The notes below the pieces were generated by a model, which saw nothing but the letters and a program-made list of their open reading frames with translations, had not been told where the DNA came from and did no database searches. Shown here in pieces: positions 1-10,968 of a DNA stretch of 64,000 nt. Source of the DNA: Cynocephalus volans (lineage: Eukaryota; Chordata; Mammalia; Dermoptera; Cynocephalidae); assembly GCF_027409185.1 (NCBI RefSeq), contig NC_084461.1:157290001-157354000 (forward strand), given 5' to 3'. Made by a program: the position numbers and the translations under genes. Numbering within the stretch: position 1 is the stretch's first letter; the number at the start of each line of letters is the position of its first letter.

Positions 1-189
1 TCCACCTTCATCTGTCTCCCCCGCGCCAGTTCGTGCCAATCCGTTTATTCCCCTCCTCATTTCCCCCAGACTTTCTCCCCTCTGTCCTTTCTCTTTCCCT
101 CTCTGTCATTCCCAAACCCTTCCTTTCTCATTTCTTTCCCCCTGGATTCCCCCTTTCCCTAATCCCATCCTCTTCCCCCATACTGCTGT
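1..189. other. Pyrimidine-rich flank, no gene
   Basis: C/T-rich sequence 5' of the OVCA2 retrocopy. I recognise no exon or repeat in it. It could be unrelated flank or a strongly diverged 5' part of the retrocopy. Confidence 0.4.
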
Positions 190-985
190 AGGTCCCTGTC
201 TTCCAGAGGAGCAGCCTTGAGGCTGGTGGTTTTCAGACCAGGAGGCAGACGGTTTTCTATGTACTAGAAGAGCCCTCAGTGTACAGAAGTCTGCAGGAAG
301 CCCTGGGAATGGTGGCAAAGGCACCGAATAAGCTGGGGCCTTCTGACCGGCTCCTTGGTTTCAGCCAGGGGGCTGCACTAGCAGCCGTTGAGTGTGCCCT
401 AGGCCAGGAGGGCAATCCCAGATTCCCCTTGCTGAGGTTTATCATCCTGGTATCTAGTTTCTGTCCTGGGGGCTTGCCCTCAAGGAACCCATCCTGCAGG
501 ACCCCTTGTGACTGCCTTTGCTCTATGTTTTCAGGGACGCTAACCATGTCGTTCCCTCTCAGCAACCAAGCTAGCCAATTCCTTGGAGCCATCGCCCTCA
601 CCCACTCTGGTGGCCACTTCATTCCAGGCCCCAGCGCCAGGCCTACCTCAAGTTCTTGGGCCAGTTTGCTGAGTGAAAGAACAAACACCTCTGCCCCTAT
701 ATGTCCCCCCATCTTGGGGCAGCCTCTATAACCTATGTCCTGCTAGAACTCCACTGCTGTTAGTGTTCCTCACCATGACCAGTTAAGAGACAACTATCAA
801 TTCTCAGGACTCAAATTATATGAGCCCTGCCCTGCACTGGAGAAAAAGGGAGCAGGAGACCTTAATGGACTTCAACTTCTGCTACTCAAACAGAAAAAGG
901 CCAAAGAGACCTCGATCGCATGGGAAGAGCAGGGGCTGGCACCACTGTAAGTACCACAAAATAAAGTGGTGATTTGGAAAAAATA
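190..985 (+). pseudogene. OVCA2P: Processed pseudogene (retrocopy) of OVCA2 serine hydrolase
   Basis: OVCA2 is a small alpha/beta-hydrolase of the FSH1 family. The translation shows GWWF-like sequence near 215, then LGMVAKAPNKLGP, the nucleophile elbow LLGFSQGAAL, ALGQEGNPRFPLLRFIILVS and ASQFLGAIALTHSGGHFIP, in OVCA2 order. The C-terminal part (QAYLKFLGQFAE, stop 674-676) lies in a different frame. At least two more frame changes flank 480-560 and there is an in-frame stop near 287, so it is not a working gene. No introns are visible, an AATAAA is at 960-965 and an A-rich tail follows at about 979-995, all typical of L1-mediated retrocopying. The part encoding the N-terminus is missing or unrecognisable. 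Identification rests on remembered OVCA2 sequence and is strong for the blocks quoted. Confidence 0.85.
960..965 (+). promoter_or_regulatory. Poly(A) signal inherited by the OVCA2 retrocopy
   Basis: AATAAA shortly before the A-rich tail. It marks the 3' end of the copied mRNA. Confidence 0.6.
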
Positions 986-999
986 AATAAAAATGTACT

Positions 1000-1640
1000 T
1001 AAATGAGTAAAACAGATTTATATATTTTTAAAACTGAAGATCTCTATAGACACATATAGGGGTCTCCCAGGATATACTGTTAAGTAAAAAAGAGCAAATG
1101 CAAATCTACAGAGACAAAATAGATTAGTGGCTGCCTAGAGATGGAAATGGGAATGGGTAGTGCTGCAAAAGCACAAAAGGTTTCTTTTTGAGGTGACGAA
1201 AATGTGCTAATATTACATTGTAGGGATTGTTGCACAACTCTGTAAATACTTTAATAATTGTTGAAGTGTACACCTGAAATGGATAAATTTTATGGTACAT
1301 AAATTATGCCTCAATAAAGCTTTTAAAAAATAAAGTATATATAGTTTGCTATATTTTATATATAAGAAAAGGTAGGTAGGAGGGAGTTAGAATATATATA
1401 TCCTTGTATTTGCAAAAAGCAATGATGAAAGGATAAATAGATTACTTTTAGAGGGTGAAGGATAAAGGGATTGGGAGCGGGCAGGAATAGAATAAAGATA
1501 GTTTTGACTTCTGGATCGTGTATATGCTTTTCCTAGTCAAAACAAACAAACAAACAAAACTAATTTTTAAAAATTCCTTAAATTGAAAACAACCTAAAAT
1601 AAATAAACTGAGTATCAAATTGGTAACCACATAAAGAAAG
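1000..1640 (+). repeat. Old L1 3'-end fragments (sense)
   Basis: The stretch contains the GTTGCACAACTCTG and TGTACACCTGAAATGG blocks and a CTCAATAAAGC terminus at about 1310, characteristic of mammalian-wide L1 3' UTRs. A second A/G-rich tail-like piece follows. It is diverged and has no coding potential. Confidence 0.6.
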
Positions 1641-1786
1641 GATTTACTTAAAGAGCTTTAGAACACAATATTTTGACTGCACATCCTAGGTGGACACAAT
1701 CCAAGAACAAAAAAGACCTACAAAGAAATGTTAAACTTTTCTCAGTAGTTTTATTGTTTGTAGTAATTCTGGATTTGGCTTTTATT

Positions 1787-1884
1787 GGGGGGGAGGGGAG
1801 TTGGCTAGTATGGGGAACCAAACCCTTGACCTTGGTGTTACAAGGCCATTCTTTAACCATTGAGCTAACCAGCCAGCCCAGATT
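1787..1884 (-). repeat. CYN-type tRNA(Ile) SINE, monomer
   Basis: Read on the minus strand it shows GGGCTGGCTGGTTAGCTCAA (A-box region), an anticodon-loop region and a B-box, ending in a CCAGCC-type 3' end. It is a diverged, old single-unit copy. Confidence 0.85.
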
Positions 1885-2039
1885 TGGCATTTTAAACTGT
1901 CTTTACATTGCAGACTAAAGCAAAGAAGTAATTATGTTGATATCAGGAATCAAGATTTTCAATGAAAAAAATATATATACAATCAGAAAATCAAGGAAAT
2001 TAAATGAAAAAACATCCTATTGTTAGCACTGAATGGGAA

Positions 2040-4505
2040 ACACCAATATGAACTAAATATTTTTAATGTGTGTCTTTGAATTCTCTCCACCAAAATGGAC
2101 TAGAAGCAATGTCACCCTATTAACAAAGGGTTTTCAATCACCCAGACTGTGGTATCTAACAATGGACAAATGAGCAAGTAGCGCAGGACTCCTCAGAGAA
2201 ATGGCTGAGTCAAAGTCTGGTACATGGCAAGTACAAAATAAGCCTGGACCATCATCTTATTTGTGCCAGGAAACAAGAAAGCTTTCAAAGATTTGTGGGG
2301 TGGTATTAAAAGGATAAAAATGAACAAACGAAAATTCACTAGGATGAAAGATTAATCAGTAGCCAGCGTTGTTAAAATTTGAGGCTCAACATGCCAAAAT
2401 CATCTCCTCCATGTGGGTGGCCCATCACAGCCACCATAATAACCATGGCTGCCGCGAAGGCTGCTAGATGCCACAACTACCACACAGATGGTCTGCCAGC
2501 CACTGGAGTGCATTGACAAAAGAAGAGTCATCAGCAGAGATAAAGAAAGGAGGAGGATGTCTCTCTCTACAAAGCCCATTTCAGAGTGATGGAAGAGGCA
2601 TCTGCTCTATGATTGTATTGGGGGACCTGATCATGCCTCTCAGCATTGGACAGATCATTTGAGCAGCAAATCAACAGAGTAACCATTATTCTTTCAGAGG
2701 GAGAGAAGAAATCTAGGGTAATTAGAGGGTAAAGGGGGGAGGGAAAAGGGGATGGGGAAGGATTGGACAAGAGGCATAAAGAATAATTATGATTTGTAAC
2801 AATATATATGCTAGTAATATTGATTTGATCAACATATCTCAATGCTGAACCCCAAAAATATGTATAATCAATTTTGATTCAATAAAAAATTTTAAAAATA
2901 ACAAATTAATTAATTTTAAAAAATAAAAATAAAATAAAATAAAATTTGAGGCTTAAAAAAAAAATACTGTAATTCCTTTTCCCTTTGCCCTCTCCTCCCT
3001 CTACCTCCTTTTCTCTCCTTCCTGAACAATTCAAGCCTAAGGCAATTAGGTGGTGCAAAACAAGCAAGACATCTAAACCTGGGATGAGAAGAGCTATAGT
3101 GGCCTGGAGCAGAATGTTGGAGCCAGAAGGAGTAAGAAGAGCATCCATGTAGGAAAGCTGCCAAGTGTGCGGAGAAGAACCCAAGGAGGGCAAAAAGAAC
3201 ATCCCTACGGAGTAGCAGCCCAGGACAGAGTATCAGAACCTAAGTAGGGTGGTGAGGGTATCCTTGTAGAATGGCAGCCTGGTGTGGAATATCAGAGCCA
3301 GAATATGGTGAGGGCTGGTCCAGATTGTGGAGTTAGAGACAGATTGGGGTGAGTAAGTTTCCCCCATGTAGGGGTAGCCCATCAGGGGATGTCATAGCCT
3401 GAGCAAAGTAAGAAGAGGTGATCTAGCATGGAGTATACTGGTGCCCTAGCTCTGTCAACTGAGAGGGCCAAGGAGCAGCAACACTTCAATGGCAATGAGC
3501 ATGCCTAGTGCCCAGATTGTGGCTTCTAAATACCATTCTCCACTAAAATGACTGAGGATTCTTTGGAGAAATTGCTGATTCCATGGCTGGGGCAGGGGAA
3601 GTATGAGATGAGTCTGGAGCATCTTGCTATGCTGAAAAGCAAATAAGTGTACAAAGAATGATGAGGAACTGTCAACAAGGACAAAGGAGCCAGCTCAAAG
3701 GGACTCCTATTGGCCAAATCTGGGACAGTTTGAACATCAAAATAAATAATGATAGCAATTGATTATAAGCCCTTGAATAAAACAGGAAAATGAGCCCATT
3801 GGTATATAAATGAATAAATGGAAAGTTTGATGAGGAACAGGACATTTACATGGTTCCAAAGTAATTTCCCATAATATACTTATTGAATACAATAAATATA
3901 TTTATTGATTATAAATTACAATAGTAATTTTGCAGTTGATAAGCCTGGCTGACACACCTTAATCAGGCAATCTAGGTAAATATCATCAGCAATGAGACAT
4001 ATTGAGGTTGTACCCGACCTGATAGGAGACAATGAGAAGAACACAGCATTACTTCTCCTGTATTTCTACCAAAGATGCATGACCTGAGGAAATATCAAAC
4101 AAACCCAAACTGAAGGATATTCTACAAAAAAATTGGTCTATAATCTTCAAGTGTCAGGGTCATGAAAGACAAGGAAAGTCTGAGGAAATGTTTCACAAGG
4201 AAGAAAACTAAAGAGACATGACAACTAAAAGCAACACGTGATTCTAAACTGAATCCTTTTGCTATAAAGGACATTATAGGGACATCTGACAAAATCTGAA
4301 TGGTTAATGTCCTGACTCTGATGGTTGTATTTTGATTATTTGGGAGAATGTTATTGTTTTTATGAAATATCCACTAAAGTTTTAAGGATGATGGGGCATT
4401 AGGTCAGCAACTACTTTCAATGGTTCAAGAAAAGAAGAGAAAGTTTCTTTGTACCATGTTACAACTTTTCTGTATATTTGGGATCATTTCAAAGAAAGAA
4501 AATAA
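2040..4505 (+). repeat. Old L1 3' region (sense), split by a later L1 insertion
   Basis: Around 4190-4500 it carries AAAGAGACATGACAACTAAA, GCTATAAAGGACATTAT and CAACTTTTCTGTA, diagnostic blocks of old mammalian L1 3' ends. The segment from 2040 to 3850 appears to be the same element upstream and is interrupted at 2388-2937. Reading frames are destroyed. Confidence 0.65.
2388..2937 (+). mobile_element. 5'-truncated L1 3' end with target-site duplication
   Basis: About 550 bp flanked by direct repeats AAAATTTGAGGCT (2375-2387 and about 2940-2952). Inside are a G-rich polypurine tract (2725-2765), typical of L1 3' UTRs, and an A/T-rich tail with AATAAAAAATTTT. It is inserted into the older L1 and is probably a colugo-lineage L1. 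It contains no recognisable ORF2 part. Confidence 0.65.
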
Positions 4506-4509
4506 TTGA

Positions 4510-5577
4510 TAATCGAGGATGATTAAGTAACTAGTAATTATAGATTAGAACCCCCTGAATCAATGAAAAAAATCAATTATCCTATAGTGATATTCATTCC
4601 ATAATTATAAAAAAGAGAACAGAAAAAACTCATTTGAGCCCATTCAAAGTAGATGTTTAAACAAGCTCTTACTTTAAAAATTGGTAATTAAAAGAGTCAA
4701 GCATTTATTATCACCCTTACACTTAGGAAATATATTTCTGGGTAACTAAGTATCCCCAGTTCATGAGGGAAACCTCTACTGTGCAGAAGTATGCCAGCTA
4801 ATAAATCATAATTTTGTAAATCCTAATGAGATTATTTATTCGGCAAGGGTTATCAACTGATGTTTAAACCATTAGGTGAATGGCTAATAGAAATTTTTGA
4901 TATTTCATTAAAACACCAGAAAGGTATTTTTTTCTGATCACAAGTAAGAAAACTTAATTATATAATAGAATGATTAAACTACCATAACTCTGATACAGTG
5001 GTTAATTTTAGGTTCACTATTGGCAAATTAATCAGATACCATGTTGTTATGTCCTTTTGGCGTGCTACAACATGAATCCTACATCTCCAAAGATGTCTAG
5101 CAAAAATGTTCAACTTAAATATACTAAGTATTTAGATATAACTTCCAGATAAAGGAAACACAGCCAATAGAGATAAAAGTCAAAAATCACAAGGAAAAAA
5201 AGCAACAATGCTTCTCAAATTATCTGTGGTGGAGGATGCAATTTGTTTTGTTTGTTAATTTCTAAACCATTATAGCCTGATACATAATCTTACTGAGCAT
5301 GATTAGTATGAAGCCCATACCATACGCAACATTCACACAAGTTCAGCAACACTTGAAATGGATTATATCCTGACAATCCACAGATCATGCAATTGGTTAT
5401 TGTGGCAACAACAAATTTGCTAAAAAAACGTCTAGATGCTTCCCCTTAATTTCATTTTTGCAGACTGGTACAAAAAGTTTGTGGACTATCTCCAATCCAC
5501 AAACCATATTTTAAATATTATTTCCATAGGAGTAAGGGCAAAACTGAAAAAGACAAGCGCTAATAATGAGTAAAATC
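4510..5577. other. AT-rich non-coding DNA, nothing recognised
   Basis: No exon, promoter or repeat that I can name. It is AT-rich and full of stops on both strands. Confidence 0.4.
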
Positions 5578-5593
5578 AAGAATCCACAGGCTC

Positions 5594-5741
5594 GGGCTGA
5601 CCCCGCAGCGCACTTGGGAGAGTGCGGCGCTGGGAGCGCAGCAGTGCTCCCGCCCGCGGGTTCGGATCCTATATAAGGATGGCCGGTGCGCTGCTCACTG
5701 GCTGAGCGCAGTGCGGCCGGTCACAAAAAGACAAAAAAAAA
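5594..5741 (+). repeat. CYN SINE, GC-rich hairpin type, short right unit
   Basis: The left unit has GCGCTGGGAGCG in place of the usual anticodon arm, then GGTTCGGATCC (B-box) and a shortened right unit ending CCGGTCACAAAAAGAC plus an A-tail. A perfect 16-bp target duplication AAGAATCCACAGGCTC lies at 5578-5593 and 5742-5757, so this is a recent clean insertion. Confidence 0.95.
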
Positions 5742-5945
5742 AAGAATCCACAGGCTCAAGGTAGCATGCCAGTACCCTATCTGCCTGCCAGAAAAATATT
5801 TTAACCCTTTTAGGAGTAAGATAATACAAACCAGAACATCTAACATTCTTTCCACAATGTCCAGCAATCAATCAATATATAAAGCAGGCTAAAAACAGAA
5901 GCAAATGACTGAAAACCAAAACAACAAAACACACAATAGAAATAG

Positions 5946-6023
5946 GGCTGGCCAATTAGCTCACTAGGTTAGAGCATGGTGCTGGTAACACCAAGGTCAA
6001 GGGTTCAGATACCCGGATCTCTA
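5946..6023 (+). repeat. CYN-type SINE monomer, partial
   Basis: GGGCTGGCCAATTAGCTCAC, GGTAACACCAAGGTCAAGGG and a B-box are recognisable. The 3' end is lost. Confidence 0.8.
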
Positions 6024-6184
6024 CTTGGATTTCAGAAGTGTTCCCAAATTCACTATAAAAATAGTTCACTAAGCCTAAACTGTGCAGACAATATGGTTTA
6101 TACTGAACACCTGCTTTCCTTCTGGGAGTCTGAAGTTTTGGTACATGGTAGGCAGAGAGTGCCAACGTGACTGACCCCTGATAA

Positions 6185-6480
6185 AAATCCTGGATTTCTC
6201 AGCTCAGGCAAACTTCTCTGGTAGATACCAGTTCACAAGTGTTGTCATAATTAGATGCTGGAGGAATTAAGTGTTCTGTGTGACTGAACTGGGAAAAGAG
6301 TCTTGGAAACTTGTGCCTGATTTCCTTTGGATTTCACCCCATGTGCTGATTTTGCTTCATATCCTTGGCTATAATAAATCATAACCTTGACTGCAACTAT
6401 ATGCTGAGTCCTGTGAGTCCTTCTAGAGACTCATCATACCTGGGGATGGAACTGGAGACTCCTGACACACCTACTACATG
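6185..6480 (+). repeat. Retroviral LTR-like fragment
   Basis: The order TGATTTTGCTTC, AATAAATCATAACC, TGAGTCCTGTGAGTCC and a final GACACACC looks like the R/U5 half of an old solo LTR. No internal retroviral genes are present. Subfamily unknown; the call is by pattern only. Confidence 0.4.
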
Positions 6481-8278
6481 AAATTTTCCTTAATTCCTTC
6501 TCTTCTTCTAACAACTCAATTTTTCATTCTCCTGTAACACTTTCTACTCCCTTTTTCCTTATTAAAATTTTTTAAAATCATATTTAATACATACAAAATA
6601 TTACATATAAATTATAAAGAATGATAATATAATGAATGAATACCCATGGACCCATCATCCAATCTGAAATAGAACATTACCTATCATCCCACCTCTTCCT
6701 AACCATTATTCTGAATATTGTGTTTATAATTTCCTTGTTTAAAAAATTGTATGTATGCTTAAATAACATACTGTTTAATTTTGTTGCATTTGAGTTTCAT
6801 AAACATGGTATCAAAGTGTTTGAATTTTTCTATGACTTTTCCACCCAACACTATATTTCTAATATCCATGTTGTTGCACGTAACTATAGTTCATTTATTT
6901 TCACTTTGGGTTAATACTCGATTATGTGAACATACCATAATTTATTTATCGATACTACTGTTGAGGGACATTTTGGAGATGTTTTAAGTTTTTGCTGTTA
7001 TGAACAGCGATACTATGAACATTCTTATACTTATATCCTGGAGCAGTTGGGCAGGAGTTTCTCTAGGATATATACATAGGAATCATATTGCTGGGTCGTA
7101 GAGTATGTGATTGTTATTCTTTACAAGCTAATGCCAAATTGTTTTCCAAAGTGGCTTTATCAGTTTATATTCTCATCAGCAAAGTATGAGTCACTATTGA
7201 TTTTATTCTCTCCAGTACTTGATACTGTCAGACTTCTTTATCTTTTGCCAATCTTGTGGGTATAAAATGGTATTAGATGTATGTTAGACCTTTTCATTCT
7301 ATCCTTTATCTCTCTCTCCTTTTGAAATTTATCAAACATTTATTAAGCACCTTCCATGAACTAGACATTTTGTTAGGTGCTAGGGAATTTAATGTCTCTT
7401 TTGTTCTAATTTACTTTTATATTGAGGTACAACTTACATACATTCAAGTGTACAAATGCAAACCTTGGATAAATTTTTATATATAAATAGACTCGTATAA
7501 CCATCACCTATGTTAAGATACAGAACATTTCCAGAATCCCAGCATGCTCACTTGTGCCTCTTCCCAGTCAGTAATCACCCAAAAGAAATCATTATTCTAA
7601 ACTCTATCACTATAGATTACTTTGCCTGATGTTGAATTTTGTATAAATGAGCTGCTTAGTTTCCAAATATTTGGGGCTTTTCTAGATTTCTTATTGTTAT
7701 TAATCTCTAATTTAAATCCATTGTGATCTGATCATACTCTCTAAGACTTAAGTTTTTTGAAATCTATTGAGATTTATTTTATGGCCCAGCATATGGTCTA
7801 TCTTGGTGAATGTTCCATTTGCATTTGAAATAAATGTGCATTTTGCAGTTATTTAGTATAGTGTTATATAAATGTCAATTATGTGTAAGTGATTGATAGT
7901 GTATTCCAATCTATTTCCTTACTGATTTTTGCCAAGGTATACAAATTACTGAGGGGCTTGTTGTGGATTTGTTTCTTTTTTAGTTTTATTGCTCTGCTTC
8001 ATATATTTCATTTCTAAATATATAATAGGGAAGTCATATTTTCCAGTTAGATTGACACTTTTATCAGTGTAAAATGCCCCTCCTTTTCCCTAACAGTAGT
8101 TATTACCTTAAAGTCTTCTTTGATATTAATTTAGCTACACCAACTTTCTTCTGTTTATATTTGCATGGTATGTATTTTTCCATCCTTTCCTTTTGTGTTC
8201 TTTTTGCCTTGATAACCTTAACATTTAAAGTGTTTCTCTTAGAAATAGTGTGTAGTTTGATTTTAAAATCCATTTGGA

Positions 8279-8353
8279 GCCTTATAACACCAAGGTCGAG
8301 GGTTCAGATCTCCATACCAGCCAGCCACCAAAAAACAAACAACAAAAAAAAGC
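8279..8353 (+). repeat. CYN-type SINE monomer, 5'-truncated at the anticodon arm
   Basis: It begins CTTATAACACCAAGG, i.e. at the anticodon loop, and runs through the B-box to an A-rich tail. It splits the antisense L1, with an imperfect target duplication (AAATCCATTTG / AACATCCAGTTTG). Confidence 0.8.
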
Positions 8354-8537
8354 AACATCCAGTTTGACAATCTTTTTCTTTTATTTGGAGTGTTTAGTCC
8401 ATTTCCATTTAATTTAATTACTGACATAGTGTGGTTTTTTATATCTTCCATTTGTTTTCTGCTTCTTCCATCTGTTCTTTGTTCCTTTATGTCTCATTTA
8501 TCTCGTTTCTTGCCTTCTTTTGGATTAAGCAATTATT

Positions 8538-8714
8538 ATTATTATTGTCTTTTTGTGACCGGTAAGGGGATCGCAACCCTTGGCGTGGTGTCGCCCGCAC
8601 CGCGCTCAGCCAGTGAGCTCACCCGCCAGTCCTATATAGGATCCGAACCCGCGGCGGGAGCGCAGCTGCGCTCCCAGGCACCGCACTCTCCCAAGTGCGC
8701 CACGGGGCCAGCCC
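8538..8714 (-). repeat. CYN SINE, GC-rich hairpin type, long right unit
   Basis: On the minus strand the left unit carries the perfect palindrome GGGAGCGCAGCTGCGCTCCC. The right unit is complete (TGCGGGCGACACCA, CCCTTACCGGTCAC). Target duplication TAAGCAATTATT at 8526-8537 and 8715-8726. Confidence 0.93.
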
Positions 8715-9099
8715 TAAGCAATTATTTTCAATTATTCCACTTTTATTCTTTGTTTTTGATTATTATTTATTTAAACACTTGTTATTTTATTATTCCTTAG
8801 TGCTTACTCCAGAGTCACCCTTGACTCATCACAGTCTGTTTCTTTACTGTATATATGAAAAAAATCCCTAATAGGAGAACCACCCTGAGAATTAAAAGTT
8901 ATAAAGTTTGACAAAGGTGCTTTGTAAACCGTAAAGCACTGCACAAACATCAGTCATCTGTTGTATTGCAGCCTGAGGCCTGACATAAAGTGAGTGCTCA
9001 ATACTTACAGTATAAATAAGTTGTAGCATAAATGAGTAAATTACACTGAGTTGTGTGATTTCAGGCAAGAACAATCTTTGTCTCAGGCCTTTTCTGATA

Positions 9100-9535
9100 C
9101 CACTTTTCCCCCTTGTTCACTGGGCTCCTGCCATACTGTGCCTTTTCCTGTTTTTCTAACATAAAAAACTCACTACTGCCTCAGGGCCTTTGCACCTGCT
9201 TTTCTCTCTGCCTGGAACACTCATACCCAACTCTCTGCATGGCTATCACCTTATCATCAATCAGGTCTTAGCTCAAATGTCATTTCTTCCTAGGCTTTCC
9301 CTGATCACCCTGACTAATGTTCCTCCCACATCATTCACCCAATACCTATTCCTGTTTTATCTTGTCATAGTACTTATTACTATCTGTTAACTTTTTTTAT
9401 TATACTCTACTCCACAACAATTTAAAAAACTCTACTAGGGCTTCCCTGTCTGTCTTGTTCACTGCAGTATTCAAATGCACCAAATATCATCTAGCTCATA
9501 GTAAACTCTCAATAAACACTTCAATAAGTGAGGTT
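9100..9535 (+). repeat. L2 LINE 3' end
   Basis: CAGGGCCTTTGCACCTGC, GCCTGGAACACTC, TCAGGTCTTAGCTCAAATGT and a terminal CTCAATAAACACTTCAATAA are the classic L2 3' blocks. Confidence 0.75.
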
Positions 9536-9544
9536 CAAATAAGG

Positions 9545-10060
9545 TAATTAAAAACTTCATTCATTCAAACAAATTTTGTATGTACCTGGAGGGTCCAGGC
9601 TCTATTTCAAGGTGCTGGGAATTCAGCTGTAAACAAAACAGACAAAAATTCCTGTCTTGGTGCTTCCCTGCTAGTAGACAGATAAACAATAAACAAGACA
9701 AAAAGTAAAATATATACTACGTGTGATACGCAGGAAGGGGTGACATGAAGTGTGTGTGGAGGGGTAAAATTTTAGTTAGGGTAGTCAGAGAAGGAAGTGA
9801 GAGATTGAGACATGAAGATAAATGGGAGAAATGCAGCTCAGGAGGCCAGTGTAACTGGGACAGGAATTAAGGGATTGAGGGCTGAGTGATTCAATAGGAG
9901 GGAGGTTAATGGAAGTCAGACTGATGCCTTGTTGGTCAAAGTAAGGACTTTGGCTTTTACTAAGAGTGAGATGGGAAGCCGGGGGTTGCTGTGCTGATAT
10001 TACCTGAAAGGCAGTGGTAGAGACCAGTGAGGATGCTACTACAATAGCCTAGTCAAAAGA
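9545..10060 (+). repeat. Probable second L2 fragment
   Basis: A diverged stretch with GGTGCTGGGAATTCAGC, AAACAAAACAGACAAAAATT and GGACTTTGGCTTTTACT, patterns common in L2 3' regions. Assigned by resemblance. Confidence 0.5.
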
Positions 10061-10193
10061 TGGTGGCTCCGAAAGACTGGGGGAGGACCAGGTCTGGGGT
10101 TGGAAGACAAAATTCGAAGCTTGACAGTTGCGTTGGAAAAGCCTGTTAGACATCCAAATGGAACTGTCGAATAGGCAACTGGGTACACGGTGG

Positions 10194-10264
10194 TACTTCA
10201 AAAGTCCATGGAAAAAAATAGAATTAAAAGATAATACGAACGTTTCCATGAACTTTTTGAAGTA
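10194..10264 (+). mobile_element. 71-bp palindromic mariner MITE
   Basis: Terminal inverted repeats TACTTCAAAAGTCCATGG and CCATGAACTTTTTGAAGTA enclose an A/T-rich core, AGAATTAAAAGATAATAC. A second copy in opposite orientation is at 44738-44806. Its ends match the large mariner element at 24685-26320. Confidence 0.8.
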
Positions 10265-10696
10265 TCCTTGTGAGTGTGGAGTTTAGGGAAAGGTCCGAGT
10301 TGGGGGTTGGCACTTGGAACTCAACAAATGGTATCAATTATTAGCAGTAACCGAAACTTAAAGACAGAACTCCAGCTCTACCACTTACTAGTAGCCAACT
10401 CTTGGGTAAACCATTTCTAAGTTCTGGGCCTCTGTTTCCCTATCAGTGAAATGGGGAAAATATACCCACATAACAGGACCTTTATGAGTACGAAATGCGA
10501 AGTGTCAAAAAGGCAGACCGTAACCAAAGTGAGAACCCTGAGCCAAGAACCGCTCGAGCCTGTCCGAGAGGGAGAGGGCTGCTGTGGAACCAGCAACCGG
10601 ATTTCGAATCCACAGTACACGTTATGAGGACCCAAAGACAGCAAAGAAAAATAAACGCCGGCACCCGCACCAGGACGCGGTCTGCAACGCACAAAC

Positions 10697-10705
10697 CTCG
10701 CGAGA
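10697..10705. promoter_or_regulatory. CTCGCGAGA promoter element
   Basis: A 9-of-10 match to the palindrome TCTCGCGAGA, about 90 bp before the ZNF346 start codon. This motif is known from TATA-less, often bidirectional CpG promoters. Confidence 0.6.
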
Positions 10706-10737
10706 CTTGTGGGTCCGGCCAAGTCCTCCCACCTACA

Positions 10738-10745
10738 TCTCGCGA
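10738..10745. promoter_or_regulatory. Second TCTCGCGA promoter element
   Basis: The first eight bases of TCTCGCGAGA, 33 bp after the end of the first element and 49 bp before the ATG. Confidence 0.5.
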
Positions 10746-10793
10746 TGCTGGGACGCATGAGTGGCTCTCGATCGGTTAGGGCTTACGGGGAAG

Positions 10794-10968
10794 ATGGAGT
10801 ATCCCGGGTTGGGCAGCGTGGAGGCCGTGGACGGCGGAAGGGCCGGGCCATACAACAGCTCGGAGGAGCGGGAGGGCCGGGAACCGGACGGGGTTCGCTT
10901 CGACCGCGAGAGGGCGCGCTGCCTGTGGGAAGCAGTGTCCAGCGCTCAGCCGGTGGGGAGGGAGGAAG
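10794..10968 (+). CDS. ZNF346: ZNF346 coding exon 1
   Basis: Start codon at 10794; encodes residues 1-58 plus one base. It covers the acidic, finger-free N-terminus including [12 protein letters not shown]. Donor GTGAGT follows GAAG. Confidence 0.96.

Larger units (their letters stand above)
6540..8850 (-). repeat. Antisense old L1 cluster
   Basis: The plus strand reads as the complement of L1. Blocks such as AATTGTTTTCCAAAGTGGCT (about 7137), an L1 3' end at 7400-7640, and CCATTGTGATCTGATCATAC (about 7718) are typical. Two SINEs have landed in it. All ORF2 remnants are broken. Confidence 0.7.

Noticed and set aside
279-731. 150-codon frame as a working OVCA2-like gene
   Set aside because: The conserved blocks lie in different frames, there is an in-frame stop upstream and the N-terminal part is missing.
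1-10480. Minus-strand UIMC1 coding exons
   Set aside because: I looked for its first coding exon (MPRRKKK start) and ubiquitin-interaction motifs and saw none. Only the non-coding 5' end or intron 1 may be here.
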